Shown: positions 25,501 to 37,500 of the stretch, piece after piece
How the letters are laid out: the number at the start of each line of letters is the position of its first letter
How positions within the stretch are numbered: position 1 is the stretch's first letter
NCBI RefSeq assembly: GCF_932526225.1
Contig: NC_064045.1
Span: 6,215,498-6,275,497 of the forward strand
Reading direction: 5' to 3'
From: Nematostella vectensis
Taxonomy: Eukaryota; Cnidaria; Anthozoa; Actiniaria; Edwardsiidae
DNA: 60,000 bases
The notes under the pieces: generated by a model
What the model was told of the DNA's origin: nothing
The model's input: the letters and a program-made list of their open reading frames with translations, nothing else
Database searches by the model: none
Program-made: the position numbers and the translations under genes

Positions 25501-28500
25501 GACTTTAAATTATTCTTCGCTTCATTGTGGGTAGCATTGCAAAAAAAATCCTATTCGCTAATATTTTGTGGTTAGCGTCACTGAATTTTAACGGATTTAC
25601 CGAAAAGTACGTTGTTTCAGATTTTAACGCCATAACTCGGAATTATTCACTCGATTCAATCTCATTTCGCGCGGCCAGGAAAATTTTCAGAGATTTGTAT
25701 AAAATTCAAATTTCAATCAAATTCAAAGTTTATCTATGCTTTGTTTTGGCTTGATTAATATAAGTGAAAGGTAAAGTGAAAGTCAATCTCAAACTGTCGT
25801 TTTTCAAGCTCGCTCGGTCATTTCCTTATTAGGCATTACATACCATAATTGTTGATTCTGCTTCAATATTTTTTTCGCTTTTGTCGCTCTAGAACATTGT
25901 AAGTCGATAATTTCAACGCAAACTTGCAGGAATTCGTGTTTACTACGACTTTGCTGGCAGCCATCTCGGAAAAAAGCCTACTCCCTAACGTTTTAGAATA
26001 CCACAGGTTTCCCGCGTGCTCGCCCCAGGCTCTTCTAGACCATTTTTGAAAAAAACCACAGCTATTGATTGATATGCAAGCTTATTATTTAAAATATATC
26101 AGGAGTGTTTACCAACAACGAAGTATATATCACTTTAAAGTTATCATTGTCTAATTAGCTTGATTACCATAATCATTGTCATCATAGTAGCCGTCATCAT
26201 CATCATTTTTGTCAACATGCCTCAACTGAAAAGTAGACGTTCTTTTCAAAATAGTGTGTATACATACACATAGATAAAACCTGGCTGTAAAAACTTTATT
26301 ATCCTTGCCTGTGTCTCTCTAAACATTTAAAGGCTTGAACGGACATAGGTTGTAGCACGCCTCAAAATATTAGGGGAGGGGTGACACGATAGGTGGGCAC
26401 GATACAGAAAGATTAAAAAACTGGTCATTTCCTTAAAATATTTGAAAATATTTTAAGGGCACGTGCCCTCAGTACCCCACTCCTGCTACGGCCCTGTATC
26501 ATTACATTACCAACGATTTTACGCGAGTTACGACGCATGGATTCTCGGTTTACAACCTTAATAAATGAAAACGTAGGAAGAAACCACCGGACAGCCTCTA
26601 TCTGCTGGTGTGCGTCGGACCTTGTGGTCTGCGTCGACAGTTGATTAATTAATAAAACCTTTAAAAGAAAAAGTCGACAACAACGCAGATTTATGTTTTT
26701 TAGAACGATATTTCGGCAGGCCAATACCTGCCTTCTTCAGGTTATAAATGAGTTACAATGGCATGTTATAGCTAGTATATGTACAAAGTTCATTGATGAT
26801 TAACTAACAAAAGGTAAAAATAGTAATTGAGTGACAAAGTACAAAGTTCATTGATGATTAACTAACAAAAGGTAAAAATAGTAATTGAGTGACTTATGGA
26901 AGATGGTAAATAGGGTGGTGTGGATTACTAAGTAGCTAAACGGTTTCTTCACGCCGGTTGAGGCCACCGGGTTCAAGAGTGCCAGCGCGAGCTATCAATG
27001 TAGCTTCTCTTGCTTTGCGGATGGAGTCGCGGTTATTTCTTATTTTTTCAATAGGTATTAGCTCTATGTCAGAAACTGAGTGGTTGGGTTTTAGGAAGTG
27101 TTCAGCGGCGTGGGTTGGTATGGATCGAGATTGAGAGTCTACAGTTCTGCGGTGGTCATTAAAGCGTTCTTTTAATTTGCGTTTAGTTTCCCCAATATAT
27201 TGAAGGTTACAGCGGTTACATTGAATCATATAAATCACGTTTTTAGTATTGCAGGTTATGTGGGAGGTTATAGGTCGTGTTTCACCTGTTGAGAAAAATG
27301 TGTAGCTTGTAAGGCCATCGGTTCTAATATAGGGGCAGGTTAGGCAGTTTTTTTCGCAACGGAAAGCACCGGGAGGTTGGTTGGTGGGAGAGCGGTCGGA
27401 AGGTAGCTTGGCTTTAACGAGGATGTCGCGGAGGTTAGGTGAGCGGCGAAAGGCGACAAGAGGGGGCTCAGTGAAAACCTTATGGCATCGCTTAGACGAG
27501 AGTAGAAGGTTGTAGTTTCTACGGATTATGTTGTTGATGTTAGGTAGTGTAGGGTTATAGGTAGTGACAAAGGGGATGCGACGGGAGTTTTTGTGGTTGT
27601 TATTATTAGGGCGTAGGGCGTCAATGCGGGAAATGTTAGCAACGCGTAGGATTTGTCTCTTGAGAAAAGCGGGTTTATAGCCACGCTTGAGGAGGTAGTT
27701 GGTGAGTTCATTGCAGCGGTTATTAAAGCTTTCTTCTGTAGAACAAATGCGGCGAATACGGAGGGCGAGGCTATAGGGGATGGCCTTTTTGGTGTGAACT
27801 AACCCCATCCCTGCTGGCACTATTTGTGATTTAATCCGCATGATCCTCCAAATGAACAACTTCTCCTTTAATGACAAACACTACCTCCAGAAGCATGGCA
27901 CCGCAATGGGCACACGCATGGCACCCTCTTTCGCCTGTCTCTTTCTTGGTCTATTTGAAACCAACGCTTTGCGTGACGCCCCCTACAAACCCCATACGTG
28001 GTTAAGATACATCGACGATATTTTTGTTGTATGGACTGAGGGCCTAGACAAATTGAACGCTTTTGTAGATTATCTTAACAATCTACACCCCACCATTAAA
28101 TTTACAAGCTCCCACTCCTATAACAATGTACCTTTTCTTGACGTTAATGTCTCCCTTGTTAATAGTAAAATCGAAACTGACCTCTACTCCAAACCTACTG
28201 ACAAACACCAACACCTTCTTTTTTCATCTTGCCATCCTCATCACACCAAAAAGGCCATCCCCTATAGCCTCGCCCTCCGTATTCGCCGCATTTGTTCTAC
28301 AGAAGAAAGCTTTAATAACCGCTGCAATGAACTCACCAACTACCTCCTCAAGCGTGGCTATAAACCCGCTTTTCTCAAGAGACAAATCCTACGCGTTGCT
28401 AACATTTCCCGCATTGACGCCCTACGCCCTAATAATAACAACCACAAAAACTCCCGTCGCATCCCCTTTGTCACTACCTATAACCCTACACTACCTAACA

Positions 28501-31500
28501 TCAACAACATAATCCGTAGAAACTACAACCTTCTACTCTCGTCTAAGCGATGCCATAAGGTTTTCACTGAGCCCCCTCTTGTCGCCTTTCGCCGCTCACC
28601 TAACCTCCGCGACATCCTCGTTAAAGCCAAGCTACCTTCCGACCGCTCTCCCACCAACCAACCTCCCGGTGCTTTCCGTTGCGAAAAAAACTGCCTAACC
28701 TGCCCCTATATTAGAACCGATGGCCTTACAAGCTACACATTTTTCTCAACAGGTGAAACACGACCTATAACCTCCCACATAACCTGCAATACTAAAAACG
28801 TGATTTATATGATTCAATGTAACCGCTGTAACCTTCAATATATTGGGGAAACTAAACGCAAATTAAAAGAACGCTTTAATGACCACCGCAGAACTGTAGA
28901 CTCTCAATCTCGATCCATACCAACCCACGCCGCTGAACACTTCCTAAAACCCAACCACTCAGCTTCTGACATAGAGCTAATACCTATTGAAAAAATAAGA
29001 AATAACCGCGACTCCATCCGCAAAGCAAGAGAAGCCACATTGATAGCTCGCGCTGGCACTCTTGAACCCGGTGGCCTCAACCGGCGTGAAGAAACCGTTT
29101 AGCTACTTAGTAATCCACACCACCCTATTTACCATCTTCCATAAGTCACTAAATTACTATTTTTACCTTTTGTTAGTTAATCATCAATGAACTTTGTACT
29201 TTGTCACTCAATTACTATTTTTACCTTTTGTTAGTTAATCATCAATGAACTTTGTACATATACTAGCTATAACATGCCATTGTAACTCATTTATAACCTG
29301 AAGAAGGCAGGTATTGGCCTGCCGAAATATCGTTCTAAAAAACATAAATCTGCGTTGTTGTCGACTTTTTCTTTTAAAGGTTTTATTAATTAATCAACTG
29401 TCGACGCAGACCACAAGGTCCGACGCACACCAGCAGATAGAGGCTGTCCGGTGGTTTCTTCCTACGTTTTTGTAAATTCAATCTCAACCACCGATCTCCA
29501 CATTGAGATCCGGCTTCTGCTTGCAAGACTTCAACATGGGCATCGACATCACTGCCTACAGAGTACACATTGGCTCATTCCCTGGTCGCCATATGGCGCG
29601 TTCGAAACCTAAGAATATCTCCACTCGCCAACGCAGTCCAACCAACTTGAAATGTACGTTACACAATCGTCCCGCCATTTTCATGCTGTTCGTGTTACCA
29701 ATCCTTATCGCAAAATCGATGGATATAGAAACCAACCCTGGACCTGTCACAAACATGTTCATGGACTCAAGTGACCCTCAACCTTTAACTGATAACTTGA
29801 TTTACCCATTAACTCCGCTATTCAACAAGACCAAAAAAATCCAGCTGAAACTTGTCCGCTTCCAGCACCACCTCATCAACTTCACCTTCTATAGAGTGCA
29901 CAACCTTCTACCTCAACCCATTCTGCCCCGACCACCAATAAGATCTCACGATAGGAACTTCAACAGACAATGGTACTTCATCTCACGCAACGCCGCTACC
30001 AAGCACCTAAAATTGTTAACAAGAGAGTGCAATAGAAAGATCGCCGCATCATCTCAGGAACTCCTCCATCACAGAACATTATTAGAAAGGTCATGTACTA
30101 ACAACGCTTACATATTTTACTGTCGCAAACTAGATTCCATGGCTCTCTCGCTCAAATCGCACTTAGAAAACCGCCGCAATAACAAATATTCTCGCCGTAA
30201 TCTCCCTAATCCCGACAACGATAATACGTCTACTATTACTCCCCAAGCCGCTCCTAATACTAACCCACCACCGGTTGCGACACCAGCCCCTCAGCGCCGA
30301 CGCCGCCGTAGACGAAGACGACGTAAAAACAACTCCGTTGTTACTCTTGACAGCACATCGGTAATAAACATCTCCAGCACTTCTCTATCGCCCGACGAAA
30401 CTTCTGTTCTTGCTCGCGGCCTTACCTTTTGCCCTACACCACGCAAAATCGACTGGTCTCAAGTCAACGCTGATATATATGATTTCAATCGTAGGATGCG
30501 ACTAGCTGAATATTTCTTTAATGAAGACAAACCCAATGATAATGATACTCTCTCTTTTGACAGTTCATTTAACCCTTTCCGTAACAAAAGCACTTGGACT
30601 CCCTCCTCAGGCAGGGATAACTCACTCGACACCTTCCTTAATTCTGTCAAACTACAGATACAAAACTCTACACTTAACAAGACTCGCTCTAACATCACAC
30701 CTGGTGAACGTAACGCTTTAACACAACTCAACCAAAGACAAGACATCATAATCAAACCCGCAGACAAAGGATCCGGCACAGTCGTAATGGACAAAGACTG
30801 GTATATTAATGAATGTAATAGACAACTTAATGACACTAAATTCTACACACAATTAGATGCCGACATTACTAATGACATACAAAAACGAGTCACAACTTAC
30901 ATCAACCGAATGCACACGGACGGAATAATTAATCAGGACACTAAATCCTACCTCACACCCAAAGACTCTAAACCTGGACGGTTTTACATACTCCCTAAAA
31001 TACATAAACATGGTAATCCTGGACGCCCCATTATTTCCTCTAACTCCCACCCCACCGAACGCATCTCAGAATTTGTAGACTACTACCTCCAGCCATTAGT
31101 AAGTAAACTTCCATCATACGTTAAAGACACTAACCACTTCTTAAACATTTTATTAACACTCAGCAACCTACCAACAGACTCTCTCCTGGTCACACTCGAC
31201 GTCTCTAGCCTCTATACTAATATTCCACATAATGATGGCATCAACGCTTGTCACCACTTCCTTCGCACATGTAACACTAACCCCATCCCTGCTGGCACTA
31301 TTTGTGATTTAATCCGCATGATCCTCCAAATGAACAACTTCTCCTTTAATGACAAACACTACCTCCAGAAGCATGGCACCGCAATGGGCACACGCATGGC
31401 ACCCTCTTTCGCCTGTCTCTTTCTTGGTCTATTTGAAACCAACGCTTTGCGTGACGCCCCCTACAAACCCCATACGTGGTTAAGATACATCGACGATATT

Positions 31501-34500
31501 TTTGTTGTATGGACTGAGGGCCTAGACAAATTGAACGCTTTTGTAGATTATCTTAACAATCTACACCCCACCATTAAATTTACAAGCTCCCACTCCTATA
31601 ACAATGTACCTTTTCTTGACGTTAATGTCTCCCTTGTTAATAGTAAAATCGAAACTGACCTCTACTCCAAACCTACTGACAAACACCAACACCTTCTTTT
31701 TTCATCTTGCCATCCTCATCACACCAAAAAGGCCATCCCCTATAGCCTCGCCCTCCGTATTCGCCGCATTTGTTCTACAGAAGAAAGCTTTAATAACCGC
31801 TGCAATGAACTCACCAACTACCTCCTCAAGCGTGGCTATAAACCCGCTTTTCTCAAGAGACAAATCCTACGCGTTGCTAACATTTCCCGCATTGACGCCC
31901 TACGCCCTAATAATAACAACCACAAAAACTCCCGTCGCATCCCCTTTGTCACTACCTATAACCCTACACTACCTAACATCAACAACATAATCCGTAGAAA
32001 CTACAACCTTCTACTCTCGTCTAAGCGATGCCATAAGGTTTTCACTGAGCCCCCTCTTGTCGCCTTTCGCCGCTCACCTAACCTCCGCGACATCCTCGTT
32101 AAAGCCAAGCTACCTTCCGACCGCTCTCCCACCAACCAACCTCCCGGTGCTTTCCGTTGCGAAAAAAACTGCCTAACCTGCCCCTATATTAGAACCGATG
32201 GCCTTACAAGCTACACATTTTTCTCAACAGGTGAAACACGACCTATAACCTCCCACATAACCTGCAATACTAAAAACGTGATTTATATGATTCAATGTAA
32301 CCGCTGTAACCTTCAATATATTGGGGAAACTAAACGCAAATTAAAAGAACGCTTTAATGACCACCGCAGAACTGTAGACTCTCAATCTCGATCCATACCA
32401 ACCCACGCCGCTGAACACTTCCTAAAACCCAACCACTCAGCTTCTGACATAGAGCTAATACCTATTGAAAAAATAAGAAATAACCGCGACTCCATCCGCA
32501 AAGCAAGAGAAGCCACATTGATAGCTCGCGCTGGCACTCTTGAACCCGGTGGCCTCAACCGGCGTGAAGAAACCGTTTAGCTACTTAGTAATCCACACCA
32601 CCCTATTTACCATCTTCCATAAGTCACTAAATTACTATTTTTACCTTTTGTTAGTTAATCATCAATGAACTTTGTACTTTGTCACTCAATTACTATTTTT
32701 ACCTTTTGTTAGTTAATCATCAATGAACTTTGTACATATACTAGCTATAACATGCCATTGTAACTCATTTATAACCTGAAGAAGGCAGGTATTGGCCTGC
32801 CGAAATATCGTTCTAAAAAACATAAATCTGCGTTGTTGTCGACTTTTTCTTAATAAATGGGCGTTATCGCGTAAAGTTGCGTTCCATTATTTGACCTTAA
32901 CCTAAATTACGTACTTTGAGCGTATCACGATCTTCGTCATTCTGTGTAACTGCGTTACGCTTGGTCTATACGACCCCTTCGATCCTGAGTGCGCCTCGCA
33001 GAGATGCCAGATCCTGGAAAAAGTCGAGCTCGCCATCTACGCGTATTTTGTCTGCGAAATGCTTTGCAAGTGGCTGGCGATGGGAGTGTTTGGCAAACAG
33101 GGATACCTTGCAGAAAATTGGAACAAACTGGACTGCTTCATTGTGGCTGCTGGGTGAGTGTTAATACTGATCGACCGGGATTTTCTCCTTACTTTATTAT
33201 TCAGTTATTTGTGAGACATAGGGGACTTGCGTTAAGAGATCACGTGATTGTTTGGCGCGCGCTCGGCCTTTTAGCGGCAAAATAACAGCAACAAAAAGCA
33301 ACTTATTCAGCGCTTACGAAAAAAAAAAACAGAACTCTTTGTCTCAGAAAGGGTTTAGTTTCACTTAAATATTGTATTTCTTCTTCGTTCTTTGGTGTGA
33401 CGGGCGCAGTTATTTCTGATTTTTTTGTTTGATCATTTTGTTTTGAATTTGCCACCCAAATAGGTCACGTGATCTCTCAGCGCAAGTCCCCTATTCTTAA
33501 TAAAAACACCCGAAACTCACCAAGCGGTTAGAAGTGATAATTTTAATGACCTCTGTAGAGTGAGGTAGGGGCTTCACAGAGGTAATTAAAATGATCACTT
33601 CTAACCGCTCGGTGAGTTTCGTATATTTTTATTAAGAATTGTTTTTAAAAATACACAAAAACCACTAGCTGTGAGCTTGGGCTCCCTGTGTGAGGTTGGG
33701 GAAGAAGAGAGACGGAAACAGGCGCGCACTAGGCTATCCCTTATCTAACCCAGCCTTTTGCGCTTGCTACGCATGCTAGCTTTTAGGTGATGAGATGGGA
33801 GTCTTTGGTGCATAACGTTGTTTGAATTATTAATCAGCCCAAATTAAAGTCTTAACGCTCATACAGCAAATGCTTTTGTTTAAATAAATTTGTCTCGATT
33901 TTTAACTATGGTTATTCAATACAAGGGATACACCTAGCAAAACTCGTTCCGGGTCGGAGGAATCGCCCGTTTTTCTTGTCGAACGACTGCAAAGTATTCT
34001 GTGTATCCACACATTTGATTACAAACGTGTTCCCCAGAAAATAGGGTAGTGGTGCGACGGCTAAAAGCTACTTACTAATTTACAGAACGTTCGAGCTATG
34101 CTACGACCAAGGCAAATACATGACAGCAGTCCGAGCGATCCGCGTTCTCCGACCACTCCGTGCCATCAACAGGGTTCCGAGTATTCGCATACTTGTGACG
34201 CTCCTATTGGACACTCTCCCTATGCTTGGCAACGTGCTTGCCATGTGCTCTCTCATTTTTTCCATATTTGGTATTGTGGGCGTGCAAATGTGGCAGGGAG
34301 TTCTCCGAAGTCGATGCGTGGCCCAGTTGCCTGGCAACCTTTCGGCCAATCAGTAAGTTGAAACTAACATTTATTTTCTTTTTACCTACGTATTTTTTCA
34401 TTTTAATATTTCATGTTTTATCTTTTTTTCCACAGTGGCTTCCTGATGTAACATTCCTTTATCTGATTCCATTTATTTTTTTGATAACATCGTTGGGCTG

Positions 34501-37500
34501 AAACAGGCATATATATTTCTTAGTTCCTTATAAAGATATATATATAAAATATAAGTATTTGGCTCTAAATCAAAACAAAGAGTGCAATTCTCATTTTTAG
34601 TAGAATGCTTCCAAATTCAAGTTATCTGGTAGACTAAAAACCTGATAACAACAAATGCATACAATGTTAAGTAAAAAAAAAGGTTCCCTAAGAGATGGCC
34701 TATAAGCAAGCCAAAGGATTAAAACCACTAATCTTCTATAATTTTTTTAAAAGAAAACAGTAGCATAAACCACAGACATTGTGTCTCCATTTGACAAGTC
34801 AGACGTTTATGAAGGCGCATTTGTTGGATTAAGTCGTCAAATATTTATTTGCAGAAGCAAGTAGTCACTGTCACTATGCAAGATGTTATTTTACCTTACA
34901 CAAGGCCTGCATCGTTTTTGGGGTTCTTTAGCCGCTAAAATGCAAAGGAAAATTGTCTCTAAAATATCGTGTTTTCTTCAATTTATTTTTCATAAGCGTT
35001 TGCATGCCAACCGTGCATAATCATACCATTGATAATAATGCTTTTGCATTGAAAATCAACCTTCTTCTCCCTCCATAAACAGGATAGCCTGCGAAGCAAG
35101 TGTTTCTGTTCAGAAGAAAATTTTGTTTTCTCCCCCTTCCCCTTTCTTCCATTTTTGGCTCGCCCCATTTTCTTCGCGGCCAAAAAAATTCGATCTTTGG
35201 AACAAAAACGCTTGCTGCGCAAGCTATAAACAGGAAAAAAACCGGTTTGTTGCAAGCTGCTCCGTCTTCACAAGCTGCCAAATACGTTGAGGTGTTGATT
35301 TTGATGTAGTTTCATTAAAGCTTGTAAAGCGAGCAACAATCAAGTTTTGTTGCAAAAAGCAGGTTAGACTTCTCTTAGCACAGTTCTTCATATTGCAACA
35401 AATCGATCTGTTTCTAGGTAAACTGGTTTACCCCGCCTTAATGTGTGCTACAGTGGCCATTACCAACTTGTTTAACTAGGGAGTGCTCTGATGTGTACTG
35501 AAGCTATTGTATTTTGCAATTATAGCTCATGTCAATCAAATGGCAATTTTGGTACTAGAAGTATCTCGAACTGCTCGAACTCTTTGTCTTACATATCAAG
35601 GTGTCCACGATAGCACGCGTCGCACAGAAAATCAAAAGCAATCAATGAAGAATTCTTCGTAACTAATTTCCTTTTTAGAGACCACTTTGATGGATTTATG
35701 AATTCGCATTATTGCATTTCAGGTTAAATATCAGTGCGTTTTACCAACCAGGCGGCTCGTCTGATTTGGTCTGTTCGCTGCCAGAGAACTCCGGTGATAA
35801 ACACTGCACAAGCGCATTCATCCCGGCCTCTACTGCGCATGGTCGTGAGTGCGGGCTCACATACGAACAATACAGTAACCGGTCGAACTATACAAATGTA
35901 TGCGCGAACTGGAATCAATATTACACGCTCTGCGCAGACATGGGCATCAACCCTTTGTACGACGCGGTGTCGTTTGATAACATCCTCATTGCGTGGGTAG
36001 CTATTTTTCAGGTTAGTACAAATAAATACAAATCTTTATAAGAATAGTCAATCAATTTTCTAGACCACCAAGAACTAGTTTCACGCCATAATCCATTGTA
36101 CTGCTCACATCAAGGAGCATTTATTGGTTTAGGTGACATACTATGTGTTATTCCCAGACAAAATGTCTTGGATGTCGCGAAGAGGGGGGCGTAAGGGGAG
36201 TGCAAAAACCGCACAGAAAACTTCACAGAAACCGCATACAAAAACACCAAAGATCGCAAAACCGTCAAAATAAGTCAATAACCGTAAACCGCGCAGTCTA
36301 GTGAAACCGCAATACCGTGGAATAAAATGCGAAAAACAGAAAAACCGCGCTAGATTTAATAAGGCAAAACCGCATCACCAAAAACCCTTACGCCCCCTTC
36401 TGTGAAGCTTCGTGACTTCGTGACACGTGACTACAAACTACAAACGCCATAATAAGGGAAAAATCTAATAGGTGTTGGAAGTGACCTTGTTACGGGTTTC
36501 CAGGCCCGTAGCCAGGATTTTGAGCGGGGTAGTTCGTTTTGCCATTTCAGCGGACCAAATTTCTCCCTCACCTCGTCTATTACATTAGGCATTCAATACT
36601 TCAAATAAATTCAAACTTGTATTTGAAATGATATTTATATTGTGCTTTTTAACATATAGAGATAATAAGAAAGATAGTTATTCTAAAAAGATTTTCCTAG
36701 TCATTTCCTAGACATTTATTTGCACGGTATATCCAGTCAAACGTTATATTTTTTAGTTTGCGCTGAGCGGACCTTCGAGCCGGGTGGGGGGGGGGGTTCT
36801 CCGAACCCCACGAACCCCCCCTGGCTACGGGGCTGGGCTTCAGAGATACGGAGGGGTGCCGCCAGAAAACCTTAACGGTCTCTTGTGATTTATATACGAT
36901 TTTTAAATCGTATATAAATCGTATATAATCGTATATCTTAAAAGAACTCGCGCAGGTTTCATAGTGACGCATAATCTTCGCCCGAATTCTAAAACTTTGT
37001 CGCATTTGCTCGTATTCTTTTTGAGCTCGCATATTTGTAGGGGTTTATTCTACTTCGATTTCATCATGTGTAACCGCACAAAATGAAATATCACCACTCC
37101 TAATATGGACATGGTATTCTTCTTGTATTACGGGCATACGCTGAACAAAGAACTTCGAAAATAGCACAGTCGCTATAAAAAAAAGTAGGCCTCTAGACTG
37201 TAATTTGAGGTGGCGGCGTTTTTAAGCTACAAAATATTAGGCCCCAGGGTAACCTAAACGTAAGGAGCCCTAGAAGGGCCATGTGATTGTGCACAATTTT
37301 TCGCAGGATCGTGTTTATATTTTACTGAATCGTGTTCAAGTTTGTTGTTTCGACTTTCTACGGATCGACTTTTTACGGATCGACTTTTTACGGATCGACT
37401 TTTTACGGATCGACTTTTTACGGATCGACTTTCTACGGATCGACTTTTTACGGACCAACTTTCTACGGATCGACTTTCGACGGATCGACTTTTTACGGAT

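Larger units (their letters stand above)
26568..27797 (-). mobile_element. inverted partial Penelope copy
   Basis: 26665-27797 is the reverse complement of 31719-32851, and 26568-26664 is the reverse complement of 29374-29470. It therefore contains the same pLTR-end-to-body junction as the direct copy. It meets the direct copy head to head at 27797/27798. Confidence 0.9.
27798..29373 (+). mobile_element. upstream (left) pLTR of the Penelope element
   Basis: A direct copy of 31276-32851. It includes the RT from just upstream of motif B to the stop, the GIY-YIG domain, the 3' untranslated region with a roughly 50-bp tandem duplication, and a ribozyme-like motif. Confidence 0.9.
26568..32851 (+). 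mobile_element. Penelope-like retroelement complex (inverted fragment + direct pLTR + full-length element)
   Basis: Three parts sit in one insertion: an inverted fragment (26568-27797), a direct truncated copy (27798-29373) equal to the 3' end of the element, and the full body (29374-32851). Direct pLTRs 27798-29373 and 31276-32851 are each 1,576 bp and align at a constant offset of 3,478 with no indel and no amino-acid difference seen. The inverted copy shows one residue change (HSV for HSA). The arrangement of tandem pLTR plus inverted fragment is characteristic of Penelope elements. A single 8-11 bp duplication flanks the whole complex, so it probably inserted as a unit. Near-identity implies recent insertion. 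Confidence 0.92.
22527..32910 (+). other. Cav3 intron 1: predicted U12-type AT-AC intron, 10.4 kb
   Basis: The 5' end ATATCCTTT (22527-22535) is the exact minor-spliceosome AT-AC donor consensus. The 3' end TTAC (AC at 32909-32910) follows CCTTAAC (32895-32901), the core of the U12 branch-point consensus, with the branch A about 10 nt from the end. No GT-AG pair that I checked restores the conserved FER segment in frame. AT-AC introns are known in voltage-gated Na+ and Ca2+ channel genes. The intron contains the Penelope complex at 26568-32851. Confidence 0.85.

Noticed and set aside
25430-25760. 75-residue frame at 25527-25754 and GCGCGC-rich palindromes
   Set aside because: No recognisable domain, no splice context, and the palindromes are too short to define an element.
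29503-29535. Upstream start of the Penelope ORF
   Set aside because: The frame is open but has no ATG before 29536, so I start at 29536.
32911-32921. GT-AG acceptor at TTTGAG|CGT (32920) for exon 2
   Set aside because: It loses the conserved Tyr-Phe-Glu and leaves no in-frame GT donor in exon 1 that matches Cav3 proteins; the AT-AC pair fits donor, branch core, acceptor and frame.
34098-34401. Other-frame and antisense ORFs over Cav3 exon 3
   Set aside because: Shadows of the conserved IS4-S5 coding frame.
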